NCBI GenBank assembly: GCA_963746805.1
Contig: CAVVCQ010000008.1
Coordinates: forward strand, 434,001-498,000
Direction: 5' to 3'
Source of the DNA: DATHTC01 sp963746805
Lineage (GTDB): Bacteria > Actinomycetota > Thermoleophilia > Gaiellales > Gaiellaceae
DNA length: 64,000 bases
A model generated the notes under the pieces. The model was not told the DNA's origin. It searched no databases and saw only the letters and a list, made by a program, of their open reading frames with translations. The first letter of the stretch is position 1, and each line of letters opens with the position of its first letter. Shown here piece by piece: positions 43,323 to 53,102 of this stretch. A program made the position numbers and the translations under genes.

Positions 43323-44406
43323 CCGGCGACGAGGACGCCGCCGCGCGGCCGGGTCGGGCGGCCGCGACCGAGCACGATCGCCGCGAGCGCGACGCTGCCC
43401 GCCATCACCGCCAGCTCCACGCCTCTCGGGTCGAGCGGCAGCGGCTCCGACCGCAGCCAGGAGAGGAGCACGATCGCCGGCAGCAGGAAGGCCACGATCT
43501 GCGCCACCGTCCGCAGCACGACCTCCATCCCCAGCGCCAGCCGTCCGCGCGCGGAGACGAACACGGCGGCACTGTGCTCGGCCGTGTCGCTCACGAGCGC
43601 GAGCGCGGTCACCGAGAGCACGAAGAGCGACAGCCCGACGGCCTCCGAAAAGCTCACGAGCGATGCGGTCAGCCCCTCCACGAGCAGTCCCGCCACACCC
43701 GTCGCGAGCGCCAGGAGCACGAGCGTGCGGGGCAGGGACCACGACGCCGGCTCCGCCTCTTCCGCGTCGTCGCGGTGCGCGCGCATGTCCGCGGTCGTCA
43801 GCACGACGTACAGGACGAGCAGCGCGACGCAGACCGGGAGCTCCCAGGCGGCGAGGGCGCTCTCCGTGTCCTCGACGACGTGCCCGACCTCCGCGACGAG
43901 CAGGGCGACCGTCGCCGCGCCCGCCAGCACGAGCGCGACGACGACCGACCGCCGCGCCGTCGGCTCGCCCCCGCGGGCGACGAGCAGCGTCAGCCCGAGC
44001 ATGAGCAGCAGGTTCGACGGGACGCTGCCGGTGAGCGAGCCGCGAACGGCGACGAAGAGGCCCTCCTGGAGGGCGAAGTACGCGAGGAACAGCTCCGGCG
44101 CATTCCCGAAGGTGGCGTTGAGGAAGCCGCCGACCACCGGGCCGCCGTGCTTCCCCGCCTCCTCGGTCGCGCGTCCGATGAGCCAGGCGGCCGGGACGAG
44201 CCCCGCGATCGCGACCACGAACACGACCGGCTCGGGCGCACCGAGCAGGCGCACGACCGCGAGAGCGACGACCGGGAGGCCGACGAGGGCGAGCAGCCTG
44301 AGCATCGGCGGTTCCTGCCCCGAAACGAAGGCTTAACTCCCGTCTCAGGCGCCTCTCAGCTTGACCGGCTCAACTACCGGGCACCGAGCGACCCGAAGGA
44401 GCCGAT

Positions 44407-45419
<1,013 letters not shown>

Positions 45420-45423
<4 letters not shown>

Positions 45424-46355
45424 GTAGCGGCCTCGCGCAGCTCGCGCCGCCGCGGTCACCCGCGCGGCCCGGGCCAGGACCAGTCCCGGAGCGGCTCCTC
45501 AGGGCTCTCGACGTGATCGTGCGGCGACGCGTCGAGGGCCTGCTCCCTGGCGAGGCGCGCTCGTCCGCGCTCGGCGACGGGACCGAGCTCTTCCAGGTGC
45601 GGCCGTACCAGCCCGGCGACGACGTCCGGGCGATCGACTGGAACGTCACCGCCCGCACCGGCGAGCCACACGTTCGCGTCCACGTGGCCGAGCGGTCGCT
45701 CGTCGCCTGGCTCGTCCTCGATGTCTCTCCCTCGATGTCCTTCGGCACCGCCGACCGGCGGAAGGCGGACGTCGCGGAGGGGGTCGCCCTCGCGCTCGGC
45801 TACCTGGCCACGCGCAGGGGCAACCGCCTCGGCGTCGTCACCTTCGGCGGCTCCTCGCCCGCGCTCCTCCCCCCTCGGCGCGGGCGTGAGGCGCTGCTGA
45901 CGACGCTGCTTCAGCTGCGGACGGCCCCCGACGAGGAGGGGACGGGCGTCACCCCGCTCGGCCCCGCCCTCGCTCGGGCCGCCGCAGCGGCCCAGCGCCG
46001 CGGCCTCGTCGCCGTCGTCGGCGACTTCCGCGGCCCCGACGACTGGGCCGCGCCCCTGCGTGACCTCGCGGCCCGCCACGAGGTCATCGCGGTCGAGATC
46101 CGCGACCCGCGCGAGCAGGAGCTCCCGAACGTCGGCCACCTCTCCCTCGTCGACCCCGAGACCGGGCAGCGGCTGCGTGTCGACACGCGCTCCCGCCGCC
46201 TGCGCGAGCGCTTCGCCGCCGCGGCCGCCGAGGAGCGGGCCGGGCTCGAGCGCCGCCTCCGCTCGGCCGGCGTCGACCACATCGTCCTCTCCACGGAGGG
46301 CGACTGGCTGCGGTCCCTCGTCGGCGCGCTCCGCGCCCGCGGAGGCCGGCGGTGA
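45420..46355 (+). CDS. DUF58 domain protein of the MoxR-VWA operon
   Basis: 311 residues. The DUF58 motif FQVRPYQPGDDVRAIDWNVT lies near residue 60, followed by a VWA-like fold with VAWLVLDVSPSMSFGTADRR. GTG overlaps the MoxR stop and its own stop overlaps the next start. No membrane helix, so a cytoplasmic partner of MoxR. Confidence 0.9.
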
Positions 46356-47332
46356 GCGACGTGACCTTCCTCTGGCCGGCCGCCCTGCTCGGGCTCGTCC
46401 TCGTGCCGCTCGCGCTGCTCGCGTACCTGCTGCTGCAGCGCCGGCGCGACAAGTACGCCGTCCGCTTCACCAACCTCGACCTGCTCGCGAACGTCGCCCC
46501 GAAGCGCCCCGGCTGGCGCCGGCACCTGCCCGCGCTGCTCGCGCTGCTCGCGCTGACCGCACTCGTGCTCGGCGTGGCCCGGCCGCAGGCGGCGATCAAG
46601 GTGCCGAAGCGCCAGGCGACGCTCGTCCTCGCGATGGACACCTCCGCGTCGATGACCGCCGACGACGTCGAGCCCACGCGGCTCGAGGCCGCCCGCACCG
46701 CGGCGCGGACGCTGCTCGAGTCGCTCCCCGACCAGTCGCGCGTCGGCGTCGTCGGGTTCGCGCAGTACGCCGCGACGATCTCGCCCGTGCTCGCCGACAA
46801 GGACGCCGTGCTCGATGCGATCGACAACGTCCGCCCCGAGGGCGGAACCGCGCTGGGCGAGGCGATCGACCAGGCGCTGACGATGGGCCACGCGGCCACG
46901 GGGAACGCGAAGACGTCGAAGGAGAACGGGCCGCCGTTCGCCGTCATCGTCCTCTCCGACGGCGCGAGCACGACCGGCCGCGACCCGATCAACGCGGCCG
47001 GGCGCGCCAAGGAGGCGGGCATCCCCGTCTACACCGTGGCGCTCGGGACGGACTCCGGGACGGTCGAGATCACCGACGAGTTCGGCCAGACGCACATCGT
47101 CCCCGTGCCGCCCGACAAGGAGACGCTGCGGACGATCGCCGAGACCACGGGCGGCAAGACCTACGAGGCGCCGACCGAGGAGCAGCTCCGCAGCGTGTAC
47201 GAGGAGGTCGCGACGCGCGTCGGCTACGACGAGCGGCAGCGCGAGCTCACGGTCGCGCTCACGGCGGCCGGCGGGATCCTGCTGCTGCTCGGCGCCGGGC
47301 TCTCCGCCCTCTGGTTCAACCGCATCCCCTAG
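46352..47332 (+). CDS. VWA domain membrane protein (BatA/BatB-like)
   Basis: 326 residues. Two N-terminal helices (PAALLGLVLVPLALLAYLLL and LPALLALLALTALVLGVA), then a VWA domain with intact MIDAS: LVLAMDTSASMTADDVEPTR, GGTALGEAIDQAL, VIVLSDGASTTG. A C-terminal helix GGILLLLGAGLSALWF anchors the end. Third gene of the MoxR operon; such systems are linked to envelope stress or protein maturation. Confidence 0.92.
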   Translation: MSDVTFLWPAALLGLVLVPLALLAYLLLQRRRDKYAVRFTNLDLLANVAPKRPGWRRHLPALLALLALTALVLGVARPQAAIKVPKRQATLVLAMDTSASMTADDVEPTRLEAARTAARTLLESLPDQSRVGVVGFAQYAATISPVLADKDAVLDAIDNVRPEGGTALGEAIDQALTMGHAATGNAKTSKENGPPFAVIVLSDGASTTGRDPINAAGRAKEAGIPVYTVALGTDSGTVEITDEFGQTHIVPVPPDKETLRTIAETTGGKTYEAPTEEQLRSVYEEVATRVGYDERQRELTVALTAAGGILLLLGAGLSALWFNRIP

Positions 47333-47372
47333 TCCAGGCGTAATTCGCGCGCGCCCGGGAGACAAGGCGCGG

Positions 47373-48164
47373 GTGACCGAGGTCGCCGAGAGCAGATGGG
47401 TGGAGCGCGCGGGCCGCGCGGGGTACGTCGCCAAGGGCGTGATCTACGGCCTGATCGGCCTGATCGCGATCCAGGTGCCGCTCGGGCTCGAGGAGGAGCC
47501 GGAGGACCGGCAGGGCGCGCTGCGCATGGTCGCCCAGCAGCCGTTCGGCGAGCTGCTGCTGCTCGCGCTCGCGACCGGCCTCGCCGGCTACGCGCTGTGG
47601 CGGCTGGCGCAGGCGCTCTTCGACACCGAGGACGACGGCACCGACGCAAAGGGCCTGGCGAAGCGGCTGAGCTACCTCGCCCGCGCCGGGCTCTACGGCT
47701 TCTTCGCCTTCTCGGCGTTCGCGCTCGTCGCGGGCCTCGGCAGCTCCGGCGGAAACGAGCAGCAGGAGGCGGCGTCGGTGTTCGACCTCCCGCTCGGCCG
47801 CTGGCTCGTCGGAGCGGTAGGCCTCGGATTCCTCGGCGCGGGCGTCTACAACGGGTACCGCTCGCTGACGAAGGACTTCCGCAAGCACCTCCGCGAGCAC
47901 GAGGTCTCGCCGAAGGTGCGCGGCTGGGTGATCGTCCTCGGCGTCGCCGGCCACGCCGCCCGTGCCGTCGTCTTCGGCCTCGTCGGGATTTTCCTCGTCC
48001 GCGCGGCCTGGGAGTACGACCCGAGCGAGGCGAAGGGCATCGACGGCGCGCTGCTGACGCTGGCCGAGGCGCCGTACGGGCCGGTGCTGCTGTTCGCGGT
48101 CGGGGCCGGGCTCATCGCCTACGGCGCCTTCTGCTTCGTGCAGGCCCGGTACCGCGAGGTGTAG
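47373..48164 (+). CDS. DUF1206 membrane protein
   Basis: 263 residues from GTG. Three tandem DUF1206 units, each a pair of helices beginning AR-G-x-ARGVVY-like (RAGYVAKGVIYGLIGLIAIQ, RAGLYGFFAFSAFALVAGLG, HAARAVVFGLVGIFLVRAAW). Integral membrane protein, frequent in actinobacteria, function unknown. Confidence 0.9.
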   Translation: MTEVAESRWVERAGRAGYVAKGVIYGLIGLIAIQVPLGLEEEPEDRQGALRMVAQQPFGELLLLALATGLAGYALWRLAQALFDTEDDGTDAKGLAKRLSYLARAGLYGFFAFSAFALVAGLGSSGGNEQQEAASVFDLPLGRWLVGAVGLGFLGAGVYNGYRSLTKDFRKHLREHEVSPKVRGWVIVLGVAGHAARAVVFGLVGIFLVRAAWEYDPSEAKGIDGALLTLAEAPYGPVLLFAVGAGLIAYGAFCFVQARYREV

Positions 48165-48191
48165 ACGGCCCGGGTTCGCGGCTTTAGGCTT

Positions 48192-48614
48192 GTGCAAGTG
48201 CGGGCCCGCCAGGATTCCAAGGTCGACGCGATCGCCCACGTGCCGCTGTTCGCGGCGGCGTCGAAGGCCGAGCTGAAGAAGATCGCCTCGATCACCGACG
48301 AGATCGACATCCGCGAGGGGAAGAACCTGACCCGCGAGGGCGCCCCCGGGCACGAGTTCTTCGTGCTGGTCGAGGGGACAGCGGACGTGCGCCGCAAGGG
48401 CAGGAAGGTGCGGACGCTCGGCCCCGGCGACTTCTTCGGCGAGATCGCGCTCGTCTCGCGCAAGCCGCGGACGGCGACCGTGACGGCGACCTCCCCGATC
48501 CGCGCGCTCGTCATCACCGAGCGGTCGTTCCGCGCGCTGCTCGAGGATCAGCCGGCGATCGGCGTCAAGGTCCTGCGCTCGGTGGCCGAGCGCGTGATCG
48601 GCGACTCGCTCTAG
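48192..48614 (+). CDS. Cyclic-nucleotide-binding domain protein
   Basis: 140 residues from GTG at 48192 (GTG 48198 possible). A single CRP-like cNMP domain: HVPLFAAASKAELKKIASIT, EGAPGHEFFVLVEGTADVRR, and the phosphate-binding cassette GDFFGEIALVSRKPRTATVT. No DNA-binding domain, so it is a ligand sensor acting through an unknown partner. Confidence 0.88.
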   Translation: MQVRARQDSKVDAIAHVPLFAAASKAELKKIASITDEIDIREGKNLTREGAPGHEFFVLVEGTADVRRKGRKVRTLGPGDFFGEIALVSRKPRTATVTATSPIRALVITERSFRALLEDQPAIGVKVLRSVAERVIGDSL

Positions 48615-48621
48615 GTCGTCC

Positions 48622-48641
48622 GGGACCCGTTATAGGGTCCC
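48622..48641. terminator. Perfect 7-bp inverted repeat between the cNMP gene and tdk
   Basis: GGGACCC-GTTATA-GGGTCCC, eight bases past the cNMP-protein stop and six before the tdk start. It could terminate the first transcript or overlap the tdk promoter (the loop holds TTATAG). Confidence 0.45.
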
Positions 48642-48646
48642 GCGCC

Positions 48647-49252
48647 GTGCTCCGGATGCCCCCTCACCGTGGCGGCTGGCTCGAGGTCGTCTGCGGCCCG
48701 ATGTACAGCGGCAAGAGCGAGGAGCTCATCCGCCGCCTGCGTCGCGCGGAGATCGCGGGCCAGCGCGTGCTCGTCGTCAAGGCCGGCTTCGACGACCGGT
48801 ACGACGTAGCCCACGTCGTCAGCCACGCTGGCGACCGGATCCGCGCGGTCTGCGCCGAGGCGGACGACGTGCTGCGGCTCGCCGACGGATACGACGTGAT
48901 CGGCCTCGACGAGCTGCACTTCTTCGACGAGGCGGCAATCGTCGACGTCGTGCTCGAGCTGCGCGAGCGTGGCCGGCGGGTCGTCGTCTCCGGGCTCGAC
49001 TGCGACTTCCGGGGCGAGCCGTTCCCGGCGATGTCGCGGCTGCTCTGCCACGCCGAGCTCGTGGACAAGCTCCAGGCCGTGTGCCATCGCTGCGGCGGGC
49101 CCGCGACCCGGACGCAGCGGCTCGTGAACGGGCAGCCGGCGCCGTTCACGGGGCCGACGATCCAGGTCGGCGCGCTCGACTCGTACGAGGCGCGCTGCAC
49201 CGGCTGCTACGAGCCGGGCACCGACAGCGCCCGCGTCGAGCTCGGCGCCTAG
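48647..49252 (+). CDS. tdk: Thymidine kinase
   Basis: 201 residues from GTG. P-loop VVCGPMYSGKSEELIRRLRR near residue 15, FDDRYDVAHVVSHAG, Asp-Glu motif VIGLDELHFFDE, SGLDCDFRGEPFPAM, and a zinc site with Cys pairs CHRCGG and CTGCYEPG. Phosphorylates thymidine for nucleotide salvage in the cytoplasm. Convergent with the DUF192 gene (4-base overlap). Confidence 0.94.
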   Translation: MLRMPPHRGGWLEVVCGPMYSGKSEELIRRLRRAEIAGQRVLVVKAGFDDRYDVAHVVSHAGDRIRAVCAEADDVLRLADGYDVIGLDELHFFDEAAIVDVVLELRERGRRVVVSGLDCDFRGEPFPAMSRLLCHAELVDKLQAVCHRCGGPATRTQRLVNGQPAPFTGPTIQVGALDSYEARCTGCYEPGTDSARVELGA

Positions 49253-49602
49253 GCGGCCGCGAGCTCGAGCCGGTCGCCGGGCTGGAGGCCGCGTCGGGCA
49301 GCCTCGCCGGCGGGGAGCTCGAGCACGGCCTTCGCGCCGCGCTTCCCGGCCGCGCGCCACGGGACGAGGCCCGGGACGACGTCGAGCACGGTCAGCTCCC
49401 GGTCGAGGAAGACGACGTCGATCGGGAACCGCATCAACCAGGTGTGCACGGAGCCGGCCGGCCGGAGCAGGATCCCCTCGCCACTCGGCAGGGAGTCCCG
49501 CCCCAGCAGGCCCTTGAGGCGCGACGGGGCGTGATCCGCGAGCGTGCACCGCTCGCAGATCACGCGCCCGTCCGTGCGCCTCAGCTCGTGCTTGCGTGCC
49601 AC
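49249..49602 (-). CDS. DUF192 protein
   Basis: 117 residues. DUF192 core: LKGLLGRDSLPSGEGILLRP, SVHTWLMRFPIDVVFLDREL, VLELPAGEAARRGLQPGD. N-terminal CERCTLAD adds two Cys not typical of the domain. Follows the M15 peptidase gene by four bases on the same strand, so they are cotranscribed. Confidence 0.9.
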   Translation of the reverse strand: MARKHELRRTDGRVICERCTLADHAPSRLKGLLGRDSLPSGEGILLRPAGSVHTWLMRFPIDVVFLDRELTVLDVVPGLVPWRAAGKRGAKAVLELPAGEAARRGLQPGDRLELAAA

Positions 49603-49606
49603 CCGA

Positions 49607-51082
49607 TCAGAACCCCACGTGGATGTGGTCGCCGTGGTCGGCGAGCGGGAACGAGGGCCCGCCGAGCCCGAGGAGCGAGATCACCTGGCGCGGCCGCATC
49701 TCGGCCGGCAGCAGGAGCACGTCGCGCACGGCGCGCTCGGTGAGCCCGCCCGGCTGCTGGTTCCCCGCGATCGGCATGTTCGCGAGCGCGGCGATGTCGA
49801 CCGCCTGGCCGTACGTGTGCGCCGAGACCACGCCGGGCCGCGAGTACACGCCGTGGCCGGAGAAGAGGCTCGACACCGTCACCTGGCCGTACGACTCGGC
49901 GAGGTATTCGATCAGCGCGAGCACGCGGACGTTGATCCGCCCGGCCTCGACGTCGGCGCGGCCGCCGGCGTAGAGCTGGACGCGGTCGTCGGAGAGCACC
50001 TTCTCCTCGAGCGCGTCCTGGCGGGCGAGGAGCCCGTCGACGAGCGTCTGCAGGCCGACGGCGCGGTAGTAGCGGGCGAGCGCGACGGCCCGGTCGGCCG
50101 CCGCCGTCCGGCCCGTGTACGCGAGCGCCGCGTCCCAGCGGGAGGCGCCGTCACGCAGAGCGGAGAGCCGCCGTGCGGTCTCAGCGAACGTCGTCCCGCG
50201 CGTCGGTGCCGACGTCTGCGCGCCGTCCGCCCGGACGACCGCGAGCAGGTAGGCCCAGTCGAGCCCCGTGCTCTTGGCCGCCGCGTGCAGGCGGGAGGCC
50301 GTGGTCGGGGCGAGGCGGAGCGACGGCGGCGTCGGGTCCGGGAGCTCGCGGTGGAGCCACACGGTCGCGGCGACGTTTTCGGCGTGCACCTCGGGGTCGA
50401 CGTGCTGGGGCTGCGGCCGCGGCATGGGCCGTGCGGCCTTGGTCTCGCGACCCTTCGTGTTCGCGCGCGGGCGCGTCACGTGGGCGGTGCGCTGGTCGGT
50501 CGTCGGCGCGGCGAGCGCGTCCTCCGACGCCGGCGCAGCCACGTCCTCCGCGGCCGAGGGACTTTGTGGCTCAGAGCCACTAACGTCCTCCGGCACAGCC
50601 TCCGGCGCGGGTGCCTCGGCCGGGGCGGCTGCGGCCTCGGGGGCCGGCGCCGCCTCGGGCGCGGGGGCCGCCTCGGCGACTGGCTCCGGTGCGGGCGCCG
50701 CCTCGGGTGCCTCCGTCTCGTCCTCCTCCACGGCGTGCCCGCCCGGGACCTCCGTGGCCTCGACGACGTTCAGCGTCTCGGACGCGTCGTCCTGGAGCAG
50801 GTTCGCGACGTTGTCGCCGGCGAAGGCCGAGAACGACGCGCCCGTGAAGAAGAGCGCCACGAACGCGAGGTTCGCAGCGAGGCGCCGGCGCGTGCGCATT
50901 GGCCGCGCCGCGCGAGCAGGAGCCGGGCTGGACGCCCAGCCCGGCACGTCGGGGCGGAGCTCCGCGTCGGAGACGGGAGCCTGGTCGTGGGGCCGCCCGC
51001 GGCTGAGGGCGGTGAAGGCCCATGCGGCGAGCGAGAAGAGAACGATCCGGAGGACTCTCCGGTGGTGCTTCCGATGTGGCAT
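49607..51082 (-). CDS. Membrane-anchored M15-type (VanY-like) cell-wall peptidase
   Basis: 491 residues from ATG at 51082 (GGGAG nine bases upstream). One or two N-terminal hydrophobic segments (VLRIVLFSLAAWAFTALS; LAANLAFVALFFTGASFSAF), then a long Pro/Ala/Glu linker (~residues 105-200) suited to crossing the wall. A helical middle domain follows, then a C-terminal peptidase-like domain with VVSAHTYGQAVDIAAL and HGDHIHVGF, which supply the H-x6-D and H-x-H zinc ligands of LAS/M15 enzymes. The linker contains the 26-bp palindromic element (VSGSEPQSP). Neighbour of the Tad cluster, possibly aiding pilus passage through the wall (inference). Confidence 0.82.
   Translation of the reverse strand: MPHRKHHRRVLRIVLFSLAAWAFTALSRGRPHDQAPVSDAELRPDVPGWASSPAPARAARPMRTRRRLAANLAFVALFFTGASFSAFAGDNVANLLQDDASETLNVVEATEVPGGHAVEEDETEAPEAAPAPEPVAEAAPAPEAAPAPEAAAAPAEAPAPEAVPEDVSGSEPQSPSAAEDVAAPASEDALAAPTTDQRTAHVTRPRANTKGRETKAARPMPRPQPQHVDPEVHAENVAATVWLHRELPDPTPPSLRLAPTTASRLHAAAKSTGLDWAYLLAVVRADGAQTSAPTRGTTFAETARRLSALRDGASRWDAALAYTGRTAAADRAVALARYYRAVGLQTLVDGLLARQDALEEKVLSDDRVQLYAGGRADVEAGRINVRVLALIEYLAESYGQVTVSSLFSGHGVYSRPGVVSAHTYGQAVDIAALANMPIAGNQQPGGLTERAVRDVLLLPAEMRPRQVISLLGLGGPSFPLADHGDHIHVGF
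50559..50584. repeat. 26-bp palindromic element, copy 2 (inside the M15 peptidase gene)
   Basis: Core GTGGCTCAGAGCCAC with the same GGACTTT and TAAC flanks as the copy at 33992-34017; only the central base differs. Same frame, encoding VSGSEPQSP, here in the Pro/Ala-rich linker. Confidence 0.8.
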
Positions 51083-51180
51083 CTCGCGTAGCTCCCGTTG
51101 CGTTCGAGCGCCGAGACCGCGAGGTCGGCGCGGATGACGTCCGTCGAGATCCGCTGCCGCGTACGGAGTGATCCCGTTAT

Positions 51181-51249
51181 CGCCCCGCGAGGGCGACCGC
51201 TCCTCCCCCGATCGAGGGAGGAGCCCGCGAATCCCTAAACCGGGGGATT
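51181..51249 (-). promoter_or_regulatory. Hairpin-rich 5' leader of the M15 peptidase gene
   Basis: Three consecutive stems in the 230-base upstream region: CGCCC/GGGCG (51181-51195), GCTCCTCCC/GGGAGGAGC (51199-51224) and AATCCC/GGGATT (51230-51249). The order and tight spacing suggest a structured leader RNA; cell-wall hydrolase genes in actinobacteria often carry riboswitches. I could not match it to the ydaO (c-di-AMP) or GEMM (c-di-GMP) consensus. 51250-51449 otherwise holds only the flp leader. Confidence 0.4.
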
Positions 51250-51449
51250 TGCCGTCCGAGATTTCCTTTCGATGATCCGGCCGGAACGACCAATCTGGCG
51301 GCGCGGCCACGCCGACGACTTGGGAGGGTTTTCCTCGCGTGGTCAGTGCAACGCCAGGCTCAATTCAGAGGCTTCTCCTTCCCGGCTTTCCGCCCTTGGC
51401 ACACCGCCGCCCGGTGGGCCCCGATCAGAGCGAAGGGAGGTGTAACGCA

Positions 51450-51635
51450 ATGCTGAAGCTGTTCGCCTGGGCACAGTCCTTCGCTCCGACCTCGCTGAAG
51501 CGCGAGGAGGGGCAGACGATGGCCGAGTACGGCGTCATCCTCGCCGTCATCACGGCGGCGATCATCACGGCGCTCGTCCTTCTGTCGACGAACATCGGCA
51601 ACGTGCTCAACCGCGTCGCCAACGCGATCGTCTAA
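51450..51635 (+). CDS. flp: Flp-type pilin
   Basis: 61 residues. Short leader, then the prepilin cleavage context EEGQTMAEYGVILAVITAAI, with the conserved Glu-Tyr pair after the cleavage Gly, followed by the hydrophobic assembly helix. ATG follows GGGAGG. First gene of the Tad cluster; a strong terminator follows, which would make pilin mRNA more abundant than the machinery mRNA. Confidence 0.92.
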   Translation: MLKLFAWAQSFAPTSLKREEGQTMAEYGVILAVITAAIITALVLLSTNIGNVLNRVANAIV

Positions 51636-51646
51636 GGCAATTCCCG

Positions 51647-51696
51647 AGGCCGGCGGGTGCTTTGTTCCGCAGGGAGTATCCGCCGGCCTTTCTTCT
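51647..51696 (+). terminator. Terminator/attenuator between flp and tadE
   Basis: AGGCCGGCGG and CCGCCGGCCT arms (10 bp, 23-base loop) followed by TTCTTCT. The most canonical intrinsic terminator in the window. Confidence 0.75.
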
Positions 51697-51720
51697 CCAG
51701 AAAGGCATTCCCGGACTCAC

Positions 51721-52119
51721 ATGAGCAGGCGCATTCACGTCAGGCAGGAGCGGGGTCAGTCGGTGGCCGAGTTCGCGCTCGTCCTCCCGCTGCTGATGCT
51801 CGTGCTGATCGGGATCGTGCAGTTCGGGATGGTGTTCAAGCAGTACATCACCCTCACGGACGCCGTCCGCGAGGGGGCACGCAAGGCAGCGGTCTCCCGC
51901 CACCGGGCCGACCGCGTCTCGCACGTGCAGGGCGCCGTCGTCACGTCCGGCTCGGATCTCGGGCCGACCTTCACGACCGGGAACGTGAGCGTCACCTCGA
52001 CCTGGACGCACGGCGAGGACGTCGTCGTCCGGGCGACCTTCCCGTTCGACATCAACGTCATCGGCATCGTCGTGCACTCCGGGACGATGACCAGCACGGC
52101 AACGGAGCGTGTGGAATGA
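51721..52119 (+). CDS. TadE-like pseudopilin
   Basis: 132 residues. RGQSVAEFALVLPLLMLVLI near the start is the TadE signature (G|xxVxEFAL cleavage context plus hydrophobic helix); the rest is extracytoplasmic (DAVREGARKAAVSRHRADRV). Overlaps the next gene by four bases (ATGA). Confidence 0.9.
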   Translation: MSRRIHVRQERGQSVAEFALVLPLLMLVLIGIVQFGMVFKQYITLTDAVREGARKAAVSRHRADRVSHVQGAVVTSGSDLGPTFTTGNVSVTSTWTHGEDVVVRATFPFDINVIGIVVHSGTMTSTATERVE

Positions 52120-53075
52120 ACAGGTTCAAGGATCAGCGCGGCCAGGCGTTGGTGATGTCCATCGCCTTTCTCACCGTCCTCGTGGGTTGTGCGGCGCTCG
52201 TCCTCGACGTCGGCTCGTGGTATCGGGCCGACCGCCACGCGCAGACGGCCGCCGACGCGGCCGCGCTCGCGGGTGCGCAGGGGCTCAACGAGAGCAGCGG
52301 CCTCGCGCGGACGCTCGCCGAGCAGTACGCCGACAAGAACGGCGGCGGCGTCACCCCGGCGGACATCGCCATCACCGGCGGCGACACCGTCCGGGTGACG
52401 GTCAACCGACCCGCCCCCGGCTTCTTCGCGACGCTGTTCGGGCTCGACTCCGTCCGCGCCCGCGCGGTCGCCGCGGCCCGGGTCGCGATGCCGGCGGAGG
52501 CGCTCCACGTCGCGCCGATCGTCGTCAACGAGAAGCATCCCGACCTGCAGAACTTCGGCACGCCGACCGAGCTCGAGTACTACCACCTCACCACCGGCGG
52601 TGGTGGCGGCGGCGGCGGTGGTGGCGGAGGGGGAGGCGGTGGCGGCCCCAAGAGCGGCGGCCCCGACGGCCCCGGCTCGTTCGGCTTCATCAACCTCGAC
52701 CCGTCCGACTCCAACCCGTCCACGAGCGTGATGGGCAGCTGGATCCGGGACGGCTTCGACCGCTACATGTCGCTGGGCAACTACGACGCCCGCACGGGCA
52801 ACCCGTTCAGCTCCTCGCACATCTCCGACAGCCTCGCCGACCGGATCGGGGAGGAGCTCCTCTTTCCGATCTACCGGAAGCTCACCGGCACGGGCTCGGG
52901 CGCGAAGTACGAGATCATCGGCTGGGTCGGCTTCCACCTCACCGGGACGGATCTCCACGGCTCGAACGAGAAGCTGTACGGCTGGTTCACGAGAGTGATC
53001 TGGGAAGGGATTCAGGCCCACTCCGGGTCCGGGAGCTTCAGCCCGGGCGTCGGAGTCATCGAGCTCGTCGAATAG
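52116..53075 (+). CDS. TadG-like pilus-assembly protein with poly-Gly linker
   Basis: 319 residues. RGQALVMSIAFLTVLVGCAA (pseudopilin-like helix), then DVGSWYRADRHAQTAADAAA and LAGAQGL, the Tad_N (TadG) signature. An uninterrupted run of 17 or so glycines near residue 163 joins it to a ~150-residue C-terminal domain of unknown fold. Confidence 0.85.
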   Translation: MNRFKDQRGQALVMSIAFLTVLVGCAALVLDVGSWYRADRHAQTAADAAALAGAQGLNESSGLARTLAEQYADKNGGGVTPADIAITGGDTVRVTVNRPAPGFFATLFGLDSVRARAVAAARVAMPAEALHVAPIVVNEKHPDLQNFGTPTELEYYHLTTGGGGGGGGGGGGGGGGGPKSGGPDGPGSFGFINLDPSDSNPSTSVMGSWIRDGFDRYMSLGNYDARTGNPFSSSHISDSLADRIGEELLFPIYRKLTGTGSGAKYEIIGWVGFHLTGTDLHGSNEKLYGWFTRVIWEGIQAHSGSGSFSPGVGVIELVE

Positions 53076-53102
53076 CAACCGACAAAGGAACGAACACAAG
53101 CC

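Noticed and set aside
51083..51310. A c-di-AMP (ydaO) or c-di-GMP (GEMM) riboswitch upstream of the M15 gene
   Set aside because: The conserved GGGGGACCC and GACGCAAAGCC type segments are missing; kept only as an unclassified structured leader.
49607..51310. A longer M15 peptidase starting at 51310
   Set aside because: The extra 76 codons cover the hairpin-rich leader, are Arg/Pro-rich, and would put the membrane segment far inside; ATG at 51082 has a ribosome site and the signal-anchor directly behind it.
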